22,423 bases of DNA from Fibrobacter sp. GTDB taxonomy: Bacteria > Fibrobacterota > Fibrobacteria > Fibrobacterales > Fibrobacteraceae. Each line of letters opens with the position of its first letter. The stretch's first letter is position 1. The stretch lies in NCBI GenBank assembly GCA_017550445.1, contig JAFZOV010000147.1:1-22423 (forward strand). The letters run 5' to 3'. Shown here piece by piece: positions 16,787 to 22,423 of the stretch. Position numbers and translations under genes: made by a program. The notes below the pieces were generated by a model. The model did no database searches. It had not been told where the DNA came from and was given only the letters and a program-made list of their open reading frames with translations.

Positions 16787-17500
16787 TTATTTCAAACGTC
16801 GCAACTGGATTTTATCCAGTTCCCGCAAGTACTTCTGCAAATCGCTTGCGGGGAAGGGCTTGCCGTGCGCGGGGTAGATGGTTTTGGGCGCGGCGGCGAG
16901 AATCGTTTGCCACGACTGCTTGAATTGCTGCAGGTTCTCTATCCAGATGATGACGCGCTTTTGGCTCGGGAAGTTGTTCATGGCGGCATCGCCGCTGAAG
17001 AGTGTGTCGCCAATTAATAGCGAGATGTGGTCCGCCGTGTGGCCCGGAGTTTCGAGGATTTTGAATGGCAGTTGCAGCGTGCGGAATTCCTCGGAATCTG
17101 TGGTGATGAGTCGCGGCAGGTATTCGGGCTTGATGGCAGGGAACTTGTGCTCGCCTTTGCCGCAGAGCGCGAGAATTTTGCAGAACAGGTATGCGAGTCG
17201 GCTGGAGCATCCGCCTTCGAATGAGTTCTGACCGATTTTGAGACGTTCGATGGCTTTCGGGTGCAAGATGACTTTCGCATCTGTGGCGGCGAGAACTTCG
17301 TTTAGGAATCCGGCATGGTCATCGTGTGCGTGTGTGAGGAAAACGTAGCGGATGTCCTTCGGTGATATGCGTAGTCGATTTAGCTTGTCTGCAAAATGCC
17401 TGAAGCCGTCCTCGTAACCAGTGTCGATGAGGACATATCCGACTTCTGTAGAAATCAGATAGTTGTTGACGACGCGTGTTCCGAGGTTAAAAAATTTCAT
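16787..17500 (-). CDS. MBL-fold metallo-hydrolase
   Basis: The 237-aa protein carries the metallo-beta-lactamase-fold metal ligands in order: THAHDDH (56-62), ETPGHTADH with His154, FSGDAAM with Asp171, and YPAHG with His212. The fold binds two metal ions, usually zinc, and hydrolyses esters, thioesters, lactones or lactams. The HxHxDH pattern with a GHT motif is that of the glyoxalase II or lactonase-like branch; substrate is unknown. There is no signal peptide, so it is probably cytosolic, which argues against a secreted beta-lactamase. Its ATG overlaps the stop of the acetyltransferase gene as ATGA, so the two are translationally coupled. A terminator follows. Confidence 0.9.
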   Translation of the reverse strand: MKFFNLGTRVVNNYLISTEVGYVLIDTGYEDGFRHFADKLNRLRISPKDIRYVFLTHAHDDHAGFLNEVLAATDAKVILHPKAIERLKIGQNSFEGGCSSRLAYLFCKILALCGKGEHKFPAIKPEYLPRLITTDSEEFRTLQLPFKILETPGHTADHISLLIGDTLFSGDAAMNNFPSQKRVIIWIENLQQFKQSWQTILAAAPKTIYPAHGKPFPASDLQKYLRELDKIQLRRLK

Positions 17501-18144
17501 TGTGCTTTTTCGACGAGAGCCTTGATTTGCGCCTTAACTTTTTCGAGGTCGCTGCAGGTGAGAATGGGAATGAGCTTGTTGATTTCTTCGATGCTTTTGT
17601 CCCACCATTTGAATTTTAGCAATAGTTCAGTGAGTTCATCATCGAAACGCTTGCGCAGCGGTTTGGCCGGGTTGCCTACCACGATGGTGTATGGCTCCAC
17701 GTCGCTGCCCACGACTGCGCTTGCCCCGATGATAGCTCCGTTGCCGATGTGCACGCCGGGGAGGATTGTCGCATTCTGCCCGATCCATACATCGTTTCCG
17801 ATGATGGTGTCGCCCTTGAGCGGTAAGTCTTTATGGGCGGGCGGTGCCATGTCCCAGCCCTGCTGCGTGTAAAACGGATAGGTGATCGCAGCATTCATCT
17901 GGTGATTCGCACCATTCATTACGAATTCCACGCCTGCGGCAATCTGGCAGAATTTGCCGATAATAAGCTTGTCGCCGAGCCATTCGTAGTGATGCGTCAC
18001 ATGGCTTTCGAAATCCGAGTCTGCGATGTAGGTGAAGTCCCCGACAATGATGTTCGGATTTTTAATCGTCGGCTTCACGTAGATTTCTTTGTCGTAGCCA
18101 GCGATGGGGTGAACGGTATTCGGGTCAGGGAGTTTTGCGGTCAT
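17497..18144 (-). CDS. Xenobiotic acetyltransferase, Vat/CatB-like (hexapeptide repeat)
   Basis: The 215 aa read from ATG 18144, which has GAGAGG six bases upstream. A TTG/ATG-type extension to 18189 lacks such a site. The product matches the left-handed beta-helix xenobiotic acyltransferase family (streptogramin A and type B chloramphenicol acetyltransferases). YEWLGDKLIIGKFCQIAAG comes first, then GANHQMNAAITYPF with the catalytic His81. The hexapeptide section GNDVWIGQNATILPGVHIG follows, then VVGNPAKPLRKRF, and a helical tail FKWWDKSIEEI. The family transfers acetyl from acetyl-CoA to hydroxyl groups of small molecules. Chromosomal members are common and many have no proven resistance role. 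It is coupled to the MBL hydrolase behind it. Confidence 0.9.
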   Translation of the reverse strand: MTAKLPDPNTVHPIAGYDKEIYVKPTIKNPNIIVGDFTYIADSDFESHVTHHYEWLGDKLIIGKFCQIAAGVEFVMNGANHQMNAAITYPFYTQQGWDMAPPAHKDLPLKGDTIIGNDVWIGQNATILPGVHIGNGAIIGASAVVGSDVEPYTIVVGNPAKPLRKRFDDELTELLLKFKWWDKSIEEINKLIPILTCSDLEKVKAQIKALVEKAQ

Positions 18145-18217
18145 AAATTCCTCTCTGCTGATAAATATATCAATATTTCTCGGCGGCACGCAAAGCCAGG
18201 GCCCGCTTGCAGCTTGT

Positions 18218-18246
18218 GCCTACATCAGCAGCGCCTTGATGTAGGC
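18218..18246. repeat. Perfect 10-bp inverted repeat across a stop codon
   Basis: GCCTACATCA and TGATGTAGGC, with a nine-base loop, span the last codons and the TAG of the 18220-19035 gene. There is no T-run behind it, so it is not a classical terminator. It may protect the mRNA 3' end or act in Rho-dependent termination. Confidence 0.5.
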
Positions 18247-19035
18247 TTGCACCTGTTTGACGGAGAGCGGAGTGTTGCCGTTTTCGAATGTGGCGATAAA
18301 GTTTTTGCCGAGAACGTAGCTGTTTGCGGCATAGTGTGCGATTTTTTGCACAGCGTTTTCAACGTAGTCCGGGTCGCCCATGAGTCCGAAATGCTCCCAG
18401 ATGATTTCTTCGCGGGTACGCTTGTTGAGACAGGTGAAGTCGGGGTAAAGCGTACCCCAGCCCTTGATGCCTATAGAGTATTCGTAACGGAAAGGAATAC
18501 CGGCGCGACAGAGCGCGTCCGCGATGATGACTTCGGATTTCGAGCGGACGCGCACGCCCGTGCTAGTGTAGAATTCGGGGGCATTGATTTCGAAGGGCTT
18601 GCCCGTATAGGGGTGATGCTGCCATGCCGCGACAAACTCATCGTCACTCTCCCGCACGGGCGTCACCAGGGCGCGACGGCCCGGATGCAGCTCGGTGTAG
18701 GCCGCATCAATTGCGCCCGGCCGGTACTTGGCAAGAAACCGGTCAATGGTCGCAATTTGCTCTTTGAGTTCCGCCGCCGCAGCCCTGTTGTAGTCGCGCT
18801 GCGCAATTGCCACCGCCTTGCGTATATCCTTTTTCGGAAGGTAAGTGCCGTTGGAATCTCCAACATCCTTGATTATATAGTACTGAAAACAGTTCTTTTT
18901 TGTCAAGACTTTAAGATTGCCCTTTGCTTGCGTCTTTTGAGCTTGTTTTACAGAGCTTAAATATGATTGCAACTTTTCGCGTTCAGAAAAAAGCTCTTGC
19001 ATGGTTGCCGTGGGCTGCATTGCGATATGATTCAT
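18220..19035 (-). CDS. Putative PD-(D/E)XK nuclease-like protein
   Basis: The 271-aa product starts at ATG 19035 with AAAGGA seven bases upstream. The N-terminal half (about 10-110) is helical and basic, with coiled-coil character. The C-terminal half has VRVRSKSEVIIADALCRAGI (161-180), then LYPDFT (196-201), IIWEHFGLM (211-219) and a Tyr-rich helix. Glu168, Asp199 and Glu214 have the order and spacing of a restriction-endonuclease-like core, with WEHFG in place of the usual E-x-K. Similar uncharacterised proteins (RSKSE...YPDF...WEHFG) occur widely in gut bacteria. A DNA-cleaving or repair role is an inference. It reads away from the hairpin-rich region shared with nhaA. Confidence 0.75.
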   Translation of the reverse strand: MNHIAMQPTATMQELFSEREKLQSYLSSVKQAQKTQAKGNLKVLTKKNCFQYYIIKDVGDSNGTYLPKKDIRKAVAIAQRDYNRAAAAELKEQIATIDRFLAKYRPGAIDAAYTELHPGRRALVTPVRESDDEFVAAWQHHPYTGKPFEINAPEFYTSTGVRVRSKSEVIIADALCRAGIPFRYEYSIGIKGWGTLYPDFTCLNKRTREEIIWEHFGLMGDPDYVENAVQKIAHYAANSYVLGKNFIATFENGNTPLSVKQVQAYIKALLM

Positions 19036-19204
19036 ATTTTTCCTTTGAATGACCGAAATTTACTAAGGAAAAATGGGAAAAGTGGATTTTTCCCCAAAAG
19101 CATTGCATTTTGCAAACAACTATTTGCAAAAAATGAATTATTTTACAAAACTAATGGCGTAACCGATGGAAAAGAAGAATTTTTAGCATTTTTTGAATGG
19201 GTGG

Positions 19205-19493
19205 GCATATAAATTTTGTGTTTGATTGTTTTTACATGCATTTGTTAGTTTGTTTAAAACGTAAAAACGGTTGTTAAAGCATATAAACGCTCTGTTTTTG
19301 CAGATTTATATGCCTCTTCTTGTAAAAACAACTCGCCCACCCCTCCAAAACACAGTTAATTTGTATAGAAAATACATATAAATCAAAAGAATTTATTGAT
19401 TTATATGCTCGCGGTGTTTTGAGCAGGCTTTATTTCGAGGCTTTTGTGGCCCGAAGTGCATATAAATCCAGCATTTCGATTGCTTTTATATGC
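19205..19493. repeat. Family of four hairpins with CATATAAA / TTTATATG ends
   Basis: H1 is 19206-19238 (right end TTTACATG, one change), H2 is 19280-19312, H3 is 19375-19407 and H4 is 19459-19492. Outer length is 33, 33, 33 and 34 bases. The 17-18 inner bases differ between copies, yet in H2 (TCTG/CAGA), H3 (TCAA/TTGA) and H4 (AGC/GCT) they are again self-complementary. H1, H2 and H4 extend outward with matching G/C pairs. This points to a structural element rather than simple sequence duplication. Confidence 0.75.
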
Positions 19494-19571
19494 ACAACAC
19501 CCGGCTTTGTGGGGTGCTAGGCGCTACATTCGCTCCTATTTAAGTCCGATTCACCCCTTTTATTACCAAAA

Positions 19572-19632
19572 TGGCGATTTTGCACCGATTTTCGCGTCCA
19601 TCGCCCGAAAAAATGATTATTTTGTTAGGCGA
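19572..19632 (+). promoter_or_regulatory. nhaA leader with two competing hairpins
   Basis: ATCGCC (19600-19605) can pair either with the upstream GGCGAT (19573-19578) or, via TCGCC, with the downstream GGCGA (19628-19632). The second fold is helped by AAAAAAT/ATTATTTT in its loop region. The second hairpin ends 35 bases before the ATG. It could be a regulatory switch; no known riboswitch core is recognised. Confidence 0.35.
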
Positions 19633-19667
19633 AAGGCTGAATCACTCAACCCTAATTACAGGTAGCT

Positions 19668-21014
19668 ATGTCGGCAAAAGTAACGAGCAGCGACAAGATT
19701 GAAGATTTGTTCCCGGAAACCTCTATCCGAAAGATCATCACGCCGGTCGAGCGTTTGATGAAGGTGGAGACCACGGGCGGTATAGTCTTGATTATTATGA
19801 CGATCGCGGCCCTGTTGTGGGCGAACCTCGCCCCCGAATCTTACCACCATTTTTGGCATTTGCCGTTCGCCATGACCATCGGTAGCTGGGTGGGCTCTGC
19901 AGACTTGCACTGGCTCATCAACGATGCGATGATGACCATCTTCTTCTTTAACATCGGGCTCGAAGTCAAGGGCGAAATGACCTATGGCGAACTGAGGAAC
20001 CCGAAGGCGGCGAGCTTGCCGATTATTGCGGCGGCGGGCGGTATGCTGTTCCCAGCGCTGATTTACTTGATGCTTTGCCCGCATGGCGCAAACAGTGCGG
20101 CTCACGGTTGGGGTATCCCGACGGCAACAGATATCGCGTTCGTGGTGGGCTGTATGGCGATTCTGGGTAAGAAGGTGCCGCATGCGCTCCGCGTGATGAT
20201 TTTGACTCTTGCGATTGCAGACGATATCGGTGCGATTTTGGTGATTGCGATTGGCTACCCGAGCGGTGACGGTATCAACTTCTTGGCGCTCGGTTCGGGA
20301 ATTGCCCTGTTGGTCTTGATTAACGTGCTGTTCCGGATTGGCGTTCGCAACATGCTGCTGCATGGCGTTATCGGTGTCGCGGTTTGGGCGTTCTTTGTGA
20401 AGAGTGGCGTGCACCCGACTATTGCGGGCGTGCTGCTTGGACTCTCGGTGCCTGCAAAGCCGGTGCTTGCCAAGGGCAAGCTTGCTCAATTTGCAGGGAG
20501 CGTCGGCGGAAAGCTTTCGGGCGAAGCGAAAGACCGCAACGAACAGTACGAAGTTTTCACGCTGCTCAAGCGTGGCGCCCGCGAAAGCATTTCGATGCAG
20601 GAACGTCTGTTCAAGCCGCTGGTCCCTTGGGTGAACTTCTTTATTATGCCGCTGTTTGCGCTGAGCAATGCCGGTGTCGAAATCAAGCTGGGCGGCGTGG
20701 AAGTGCCGGTGATGGGTGCTGTGGCCCTGGCCTTGATTCTGGGTAAGCCGATTGGCATTTTCCTGTTCAGCTTCTTGGCTGTCAAGATTGGCGTATCGGT
20801 GAAGCCGAGCTACAGCTGGAAGATTCTGTGGGGCGGTGGCATGCTTGCCGGTATCGGCTTTACGATGGCGCTGTTTGTTGCAAGCCTTGCATTCGATATT
20901 GGCGACCGTCAGGATTCTGCTAAGCTTGGCATTCTGTTGGGCAGCTTCTGTGCGGCGATTCTCGGTACAATCTACATGAGCATTGTGTCGAAGGCGCACC
21001 ACGACGACGCTTAA
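19668..21014 (+). CDS. nhaA: Na+/H+ antiporter NhaA
   Basis: The 448-aa inner-membrane protein has about twelve hydrophobic segments. The NhaA hallmark residues are present: TATDIAF with Asp155 (equivalent to Asp133 of E. coli) and LAIADDIGAI with Asp185-Asp186 (equivalent to the sodium- and proton-binding Asp163-Asp164). NhaA expels sodium in exchange for protons and supports pH and salt homeostasis. The protein is longer than E. coli NhaA (388 aa), with a 30-residue hydrophilic N-terminus and an insertion at about 270-315 (KLSGEAKDRNEQYEVF). An AGGT ribosome-binding site lies just upstream. The GIY-YIG gene follows after 12 bases and is probably co-transcribed. Confidence 0.96.
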   Translation: MSAKVTSSDKIEDLFPETSIRKIITPVERLMKVETTGGIVLIIMTIAALLWANLAPESYHHFWHLPFAMTIGSWVGSADLHWLINDAMMTIFFFNIGLEVKGEMTYGELRNPKAASLPIIAAAGGMLFPALIYLMLCPHGANSAAHGWGIPTATDIAFVVGCMAILGKKVPHALRVMILTLAIADDIGAILVIAIGYPSGDGINFLALGSGIALLVLINVLFRIGVRNMLLHGVIGVAVWAFFVKSGVHPTIAGVLLGLSVPAKPVLAKGKLAQFAGSVGGKLSGEAKDRNEQYEVFTLLKRGARESISMQERLFKPLVPWVNFFIMPLFALSNAGVEIKLGGVEVPVMGAVALALILGKPIGIFLFSFLAVKIGVSVKPSYSWKILWGGGMLAGIGFTMALFVASLAFDIGDRQDSAKLGILLGSFCAAILGTIYMSIVSKAHHDDA

Positions 21015-21026
21015 GTCTGACTTATA

Positions 21027-21353
21027 ATGTCTCATTTCGTCTACATGCTCCGTTGTGCGGGTGACCGCATCTATACGGGGTATGCCGTAGATGTAGAAGC
21101 TCGTTTTGAGCAACACAAGTCCGGCAAGGGAGCGAAGTTTACCAAGGCGTTCCCGCCGGAATGCATTTTAAGAAAGTTTGAATTGAATAGCCACGAAGAG
21201 GCCTTGCGGCTGGAAGCGCGTATTAAGAGATTGCCACGCCCGCAAAAAGAACTGCTAGCGGCAGGCGATGAAGAACTTGCTGCGCAATTGATTGCTGGCC
21301 TCGGGGAGAGGCTGGTTGAACGTAGAGCAAGAGAGAAACGAGAAGACCTTTAA
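21027..21353 (+). CDS. GIY-YIG nuclease superfamily protein (YhbQ/UPF0213-like)
   Basis: The 108-aa protein is a single GIY-YIG domain. VYMLRC (5-10) and IYTGYA (15-20) form the two signature strands. Arg26 in VEARFEQH and Glu63 in RLEARIK are the expected catalytic Arg and metal-binding Glu, with GKGAKFTK between. This is the layout of small stand-alone members such as YhbQ, which have weak or uncertain nuclease activity. The C-terminal 30 residues form a charged helix beyond the usual domain. It follows nhaA by 12 bases with no separate promoter visible, though no functional link to nhaA is known. Confidence 0.9.
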   Translation: MSHFVYMLRCAGDRIYTGYAVDVEARFEQHKSGKGAKFTKAFPPECILRKFELNSHEEALRLEARIKRLPRPQKELLAAGDEELAAQLIAGLGERLVERRAREKREDL

Positions 21354-21360
21354 TTGGAAG

Positions 21361-21387
21361 GAGATTCCCGCCTACGCGGGAATGACA
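21361..21387. terminator. Dispersed palindromic repeat acting as bidirectional terminator
   Basis: ATTCCCGC-CTAC-GCGGGAAT lies between two convergent genes, framed by GAG and GACATTTT. It is the reverse-oriented relative of the repeat at 424-451. Confidence 0.6.
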
Positions 21388-21402
21388 TTTTGCAAAGCAC
21401 TT

Positions 21403-22176
21403 TTATTTGACGGCCAAATCCACCACTAGCGCGACGGCCATGGCAATGCTACAAACGCTGATGAATCGCTGAATAAACTTGTTGCCCTTCTTGCGCTGTA
21501 AAAAACTGCCGAAGTAGCCGCCGACCCAGGCGCCCGCTGCCATCAGCACAGCAATAGGCCAGTCAATTTTTCCGTTGATTCCAAGTGCAATAGTGCTTAC
21601 AACCAGGAACACGTTGGTCAGCGAATTTTTGAGGGCGTTAATCTCGATAGGCGAAAGTCCAGTGTAGCGAGTGAGGCCAAAAATCTGCACGAAGCCGACG
21701 CCAACTTGCACAATGCAGCCGTAGACGGCGATGCCGAAAAATCCGAGCGCGCCTTTAAGAGTCAACTTCTCTGGCGGCGCTGCAGGCGGCTTGCCCAAAA
21801 CATCTTTCTTGAGGTTGCTCATGACGACCACAAGGCAAATCACCACAGCGAGAATCGCCTGGAAAAGTTTGTCGCCAATGTGAACCAAGAAGCATGCGCC
21901 GACAAGAGCGCCGAAGAATGTGGGGAGCGCGAGTTGCAAGAAAATCTTCTTGTTCAAGTAGCCGTGGCGCATCAAGTTGATGGCGCTGCTGAAGTTCCCG
22001 ATGATAAGCCCGATGCGGTTCGTACCGTTTGCTACTGTAGCGGGGAGTCCCATAAATATCATGATGGGGAGGCTCAAGGTAGAGCCGCCGCCCGCGATGC
22101 TGTTGATAAGGCTTACCACTGCGCCTAACACGAAGTAGGCGGCGTAAAGGGCAAGTGCTGTGGATTCAAAATTCAT
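21403..22176 (-). CDS. TSUP (TauE/SafE, DUF81) family membrane permease
   Basis: The product is 257 aa from ATG 22176. A TTG at 22185 would add three residues, and neither start has a strong ribosome-binding site. About eight hydrophobic segments are arranged as two repeats. The first has GAVVSLINSIAGGGSTLSLPIMIFMG and ANGTNRIGLIIG; the second has YGCIVQVGVGFVQIF and INALKNSLTNVF, which is the typical TSUP pattern. Family members export or import sulfite, sulfoacetate or other organosulfur anions; the substrate here is unknown. It lies close behind the serine hydrolase gene on the same strand and is probably co-transcribed with it. The convergent GIY-YIG gene ends 50 bases from its stop. Confidence 0.92.
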   Translation of the reverse strand: MNFESTALALYAAYFVLGAVVSLINSIAGGGSTLSLPIMIFMGLPATVANGTNRIGLIIGNFSSAINLMRHGYLNKKIFLQLALPTFFGALVGACFLVHIGDKLFQAILAVVICLVVVMSNLKKDVLGKPPAAPPEKLTLKGALGFFGIAVYGCIVQVGVGFVQIFGLTRYTGLSPIEINALKNSLTNVFLVVSTIALGINGKIDWPIAVLMAAGAWVGGYFGSFLQRKKGNKFIQRFISVCSIAMAVALVVDLAVK

Positions 22177-22197
22177 CGAAACCAAATTTAGAAAAAG

Positions 22198-22423
22198 CTA
22201 CCCAAAGAAAGCGTCGCTGAGTGCAGCACGGAAGGCGTGGATGCGATCGGCGTTTGCTTCGCGATGCGGATAGGTGAAGTTGCTGAGCAACACAACCGCG
22301 GCGCCCTTCTCCGGGTCGGCCACAATGCTTGCGCCGGTGAATCCCGTCTTGCCGAAGGTATGCGGCGACACCTTCGTACCCATGAACTTTTCGCTGTTGA
22401 GTTCCCAGCCGAGGGCGGTGCAG
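22198..22423 (-). CDS. Serine hydrolase of the beta-lactamase class C-like family, C-terminal part (cut by window end)
   Basis: The last 74 codons read TALGWELNSEKFMGTKVSPHTF, then GKTGFTGASIVADPEKGAAVVLLSNFTYPHRE, ending at TAG 22200-22198. ALGWE followed by G(K/H)TGFTG and DPE...VVLLSN is characteristic of class C beta-lactamase-like serine hydrolases. KTG here is the third catalytic motif; the SxxK and YxN motifs are beyond the window. Such proteins include esterases, D-aminopeptidases and peptidoglycan-related hydrolases, so a true beta-lactamase cannot be claimed. It lies directly upstream of the TSUP permease gene on the same strand. Confidence 0.88.
   Translation of the reverse strand, partial: CTALGWELNSEKFMGTKVSPHTFGKTGFTGASIVADPEKGAAVVLLSNFTYPHREANADRIHAFRAALSDAFFG

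Larger units (their letters stand above)
19036..19667. other. 632-bp intergenic region packed with inverted repeats between divergent genes
   Basis: Apart from the CATATAAA family and the nhaA leader, it contains GGGAAAA/TTTTCCC (19075-19094), TTTTGCAAA/TTTGCAAAA (19108-19131), and nested arms GGGTGGGC (19199-19206) with GCCCACCC (19335-19342) and TTGTTTTTACA (19226-19236) with TGTAAAAACAA (19321-19331). Also present are GGTGTT (about 19413) with AACACC (about 19496) and CACCC/GGGTG just after. The stretch is AT-rich and no protein-like ORF is seen. Confidence 0.75.

Noticed and set aside
16164..16877. Two forward-strand open frames across the structured region and the 54-aa gene
   Set aside because: They have no ribosome-binding sites or protein-like composition. 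They cross hairpins and run antisense to better supported features.
18967..19212. 81-aa forward frame crossing the start of the PD-(D/E)XK gene into the hairpin region
   Set aside because: Its composition is not protein-like. It overlaps a well supported reverse-strand start with a ribosome-binding site.
19656..21116. 486-aa open frame antisense to nhaA
   Set aside because: It is a shadow of the nhaA codon pattern, with His/Arg/Gln-rich nonsense composition and no family features.

Overview
The window looks like a chromosomal segment of a Fibrobacter-like bacterium. This is inferred from a serine-rich-linker lipoprotein with an expansin-type module (typical of cellulolytic Fibrobacter), intermediate base composition, and an AT-rich promoter-like motif that recurs upstream of several genes. 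No rRNA or tRNA gene was found.

Layout. (1) 1-1.2 kb: the 3' end of ahcY, dispersed palindromic repeats, and two small reverse-strand genes. (2) 1.28-7.68 kb, forward strand: an expansin-like lipoprotein, a GGDEF protein, a Y-family DNA polymerase with a small polymerase-associated protein, a 14-residue-repeat protein, and an EF-G/TetM-like GTPase. The last four are closely packed. (3) 7.68-8.59 kb: a reverse-strand DUF58 gene that abuts the GTPase gene tail to tail. (4) 8.6-10.4 kb, accessory: a two-gene DUF3990 (ADP-ribosyltransferase-like) module with three 33-bp direct repeats in front and a near-identical palindrome on each side. Behind it lie four 17-bp dyads with covarying arms and small gene remnants. 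(5) 10.4-16.0 kb: an AT-richer type I restriction-modification operon hsdR-hsdM-hsdS on the reverse strand. hsdR is split by a -1 frame change between its nuclease and helicase parts. (6) 16.0-16.7 kb: a strongly structured non-coding region next to hsdR, and a 54-aa ORF. (7) 16.8-19.0 kb, reverse strand: a Vat-like acetyltransferase translationally coupled to a metallo-beta-lactamase-fold hydrolase, preceded by a PD-(D/E)XK-like protein. (8) 19.04-19.67 kb: a 632-bp intergenic region filled with hairpins, four of which share CATATAAA/TTTATATG ends. (9) 19.67-21.35 kb: nhaA and a GIY-YIG protein. (10) 21.4-22.4 kb: a TSUP permease and the 3' end of a serine hydrolase, both on the reverse strand.

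Regions 4-6 together resemble a small defence island: a toxin-like ART pair, type I RM, and structured RNA or DNA elements in between. The least explained items are the DUF3990 module with its repeat architecture, the four-armed palindrome upstream of hsdR, and the hairpin family upstream of nhaA. All functions are inferred by reading protein motifs; no database search was possible.
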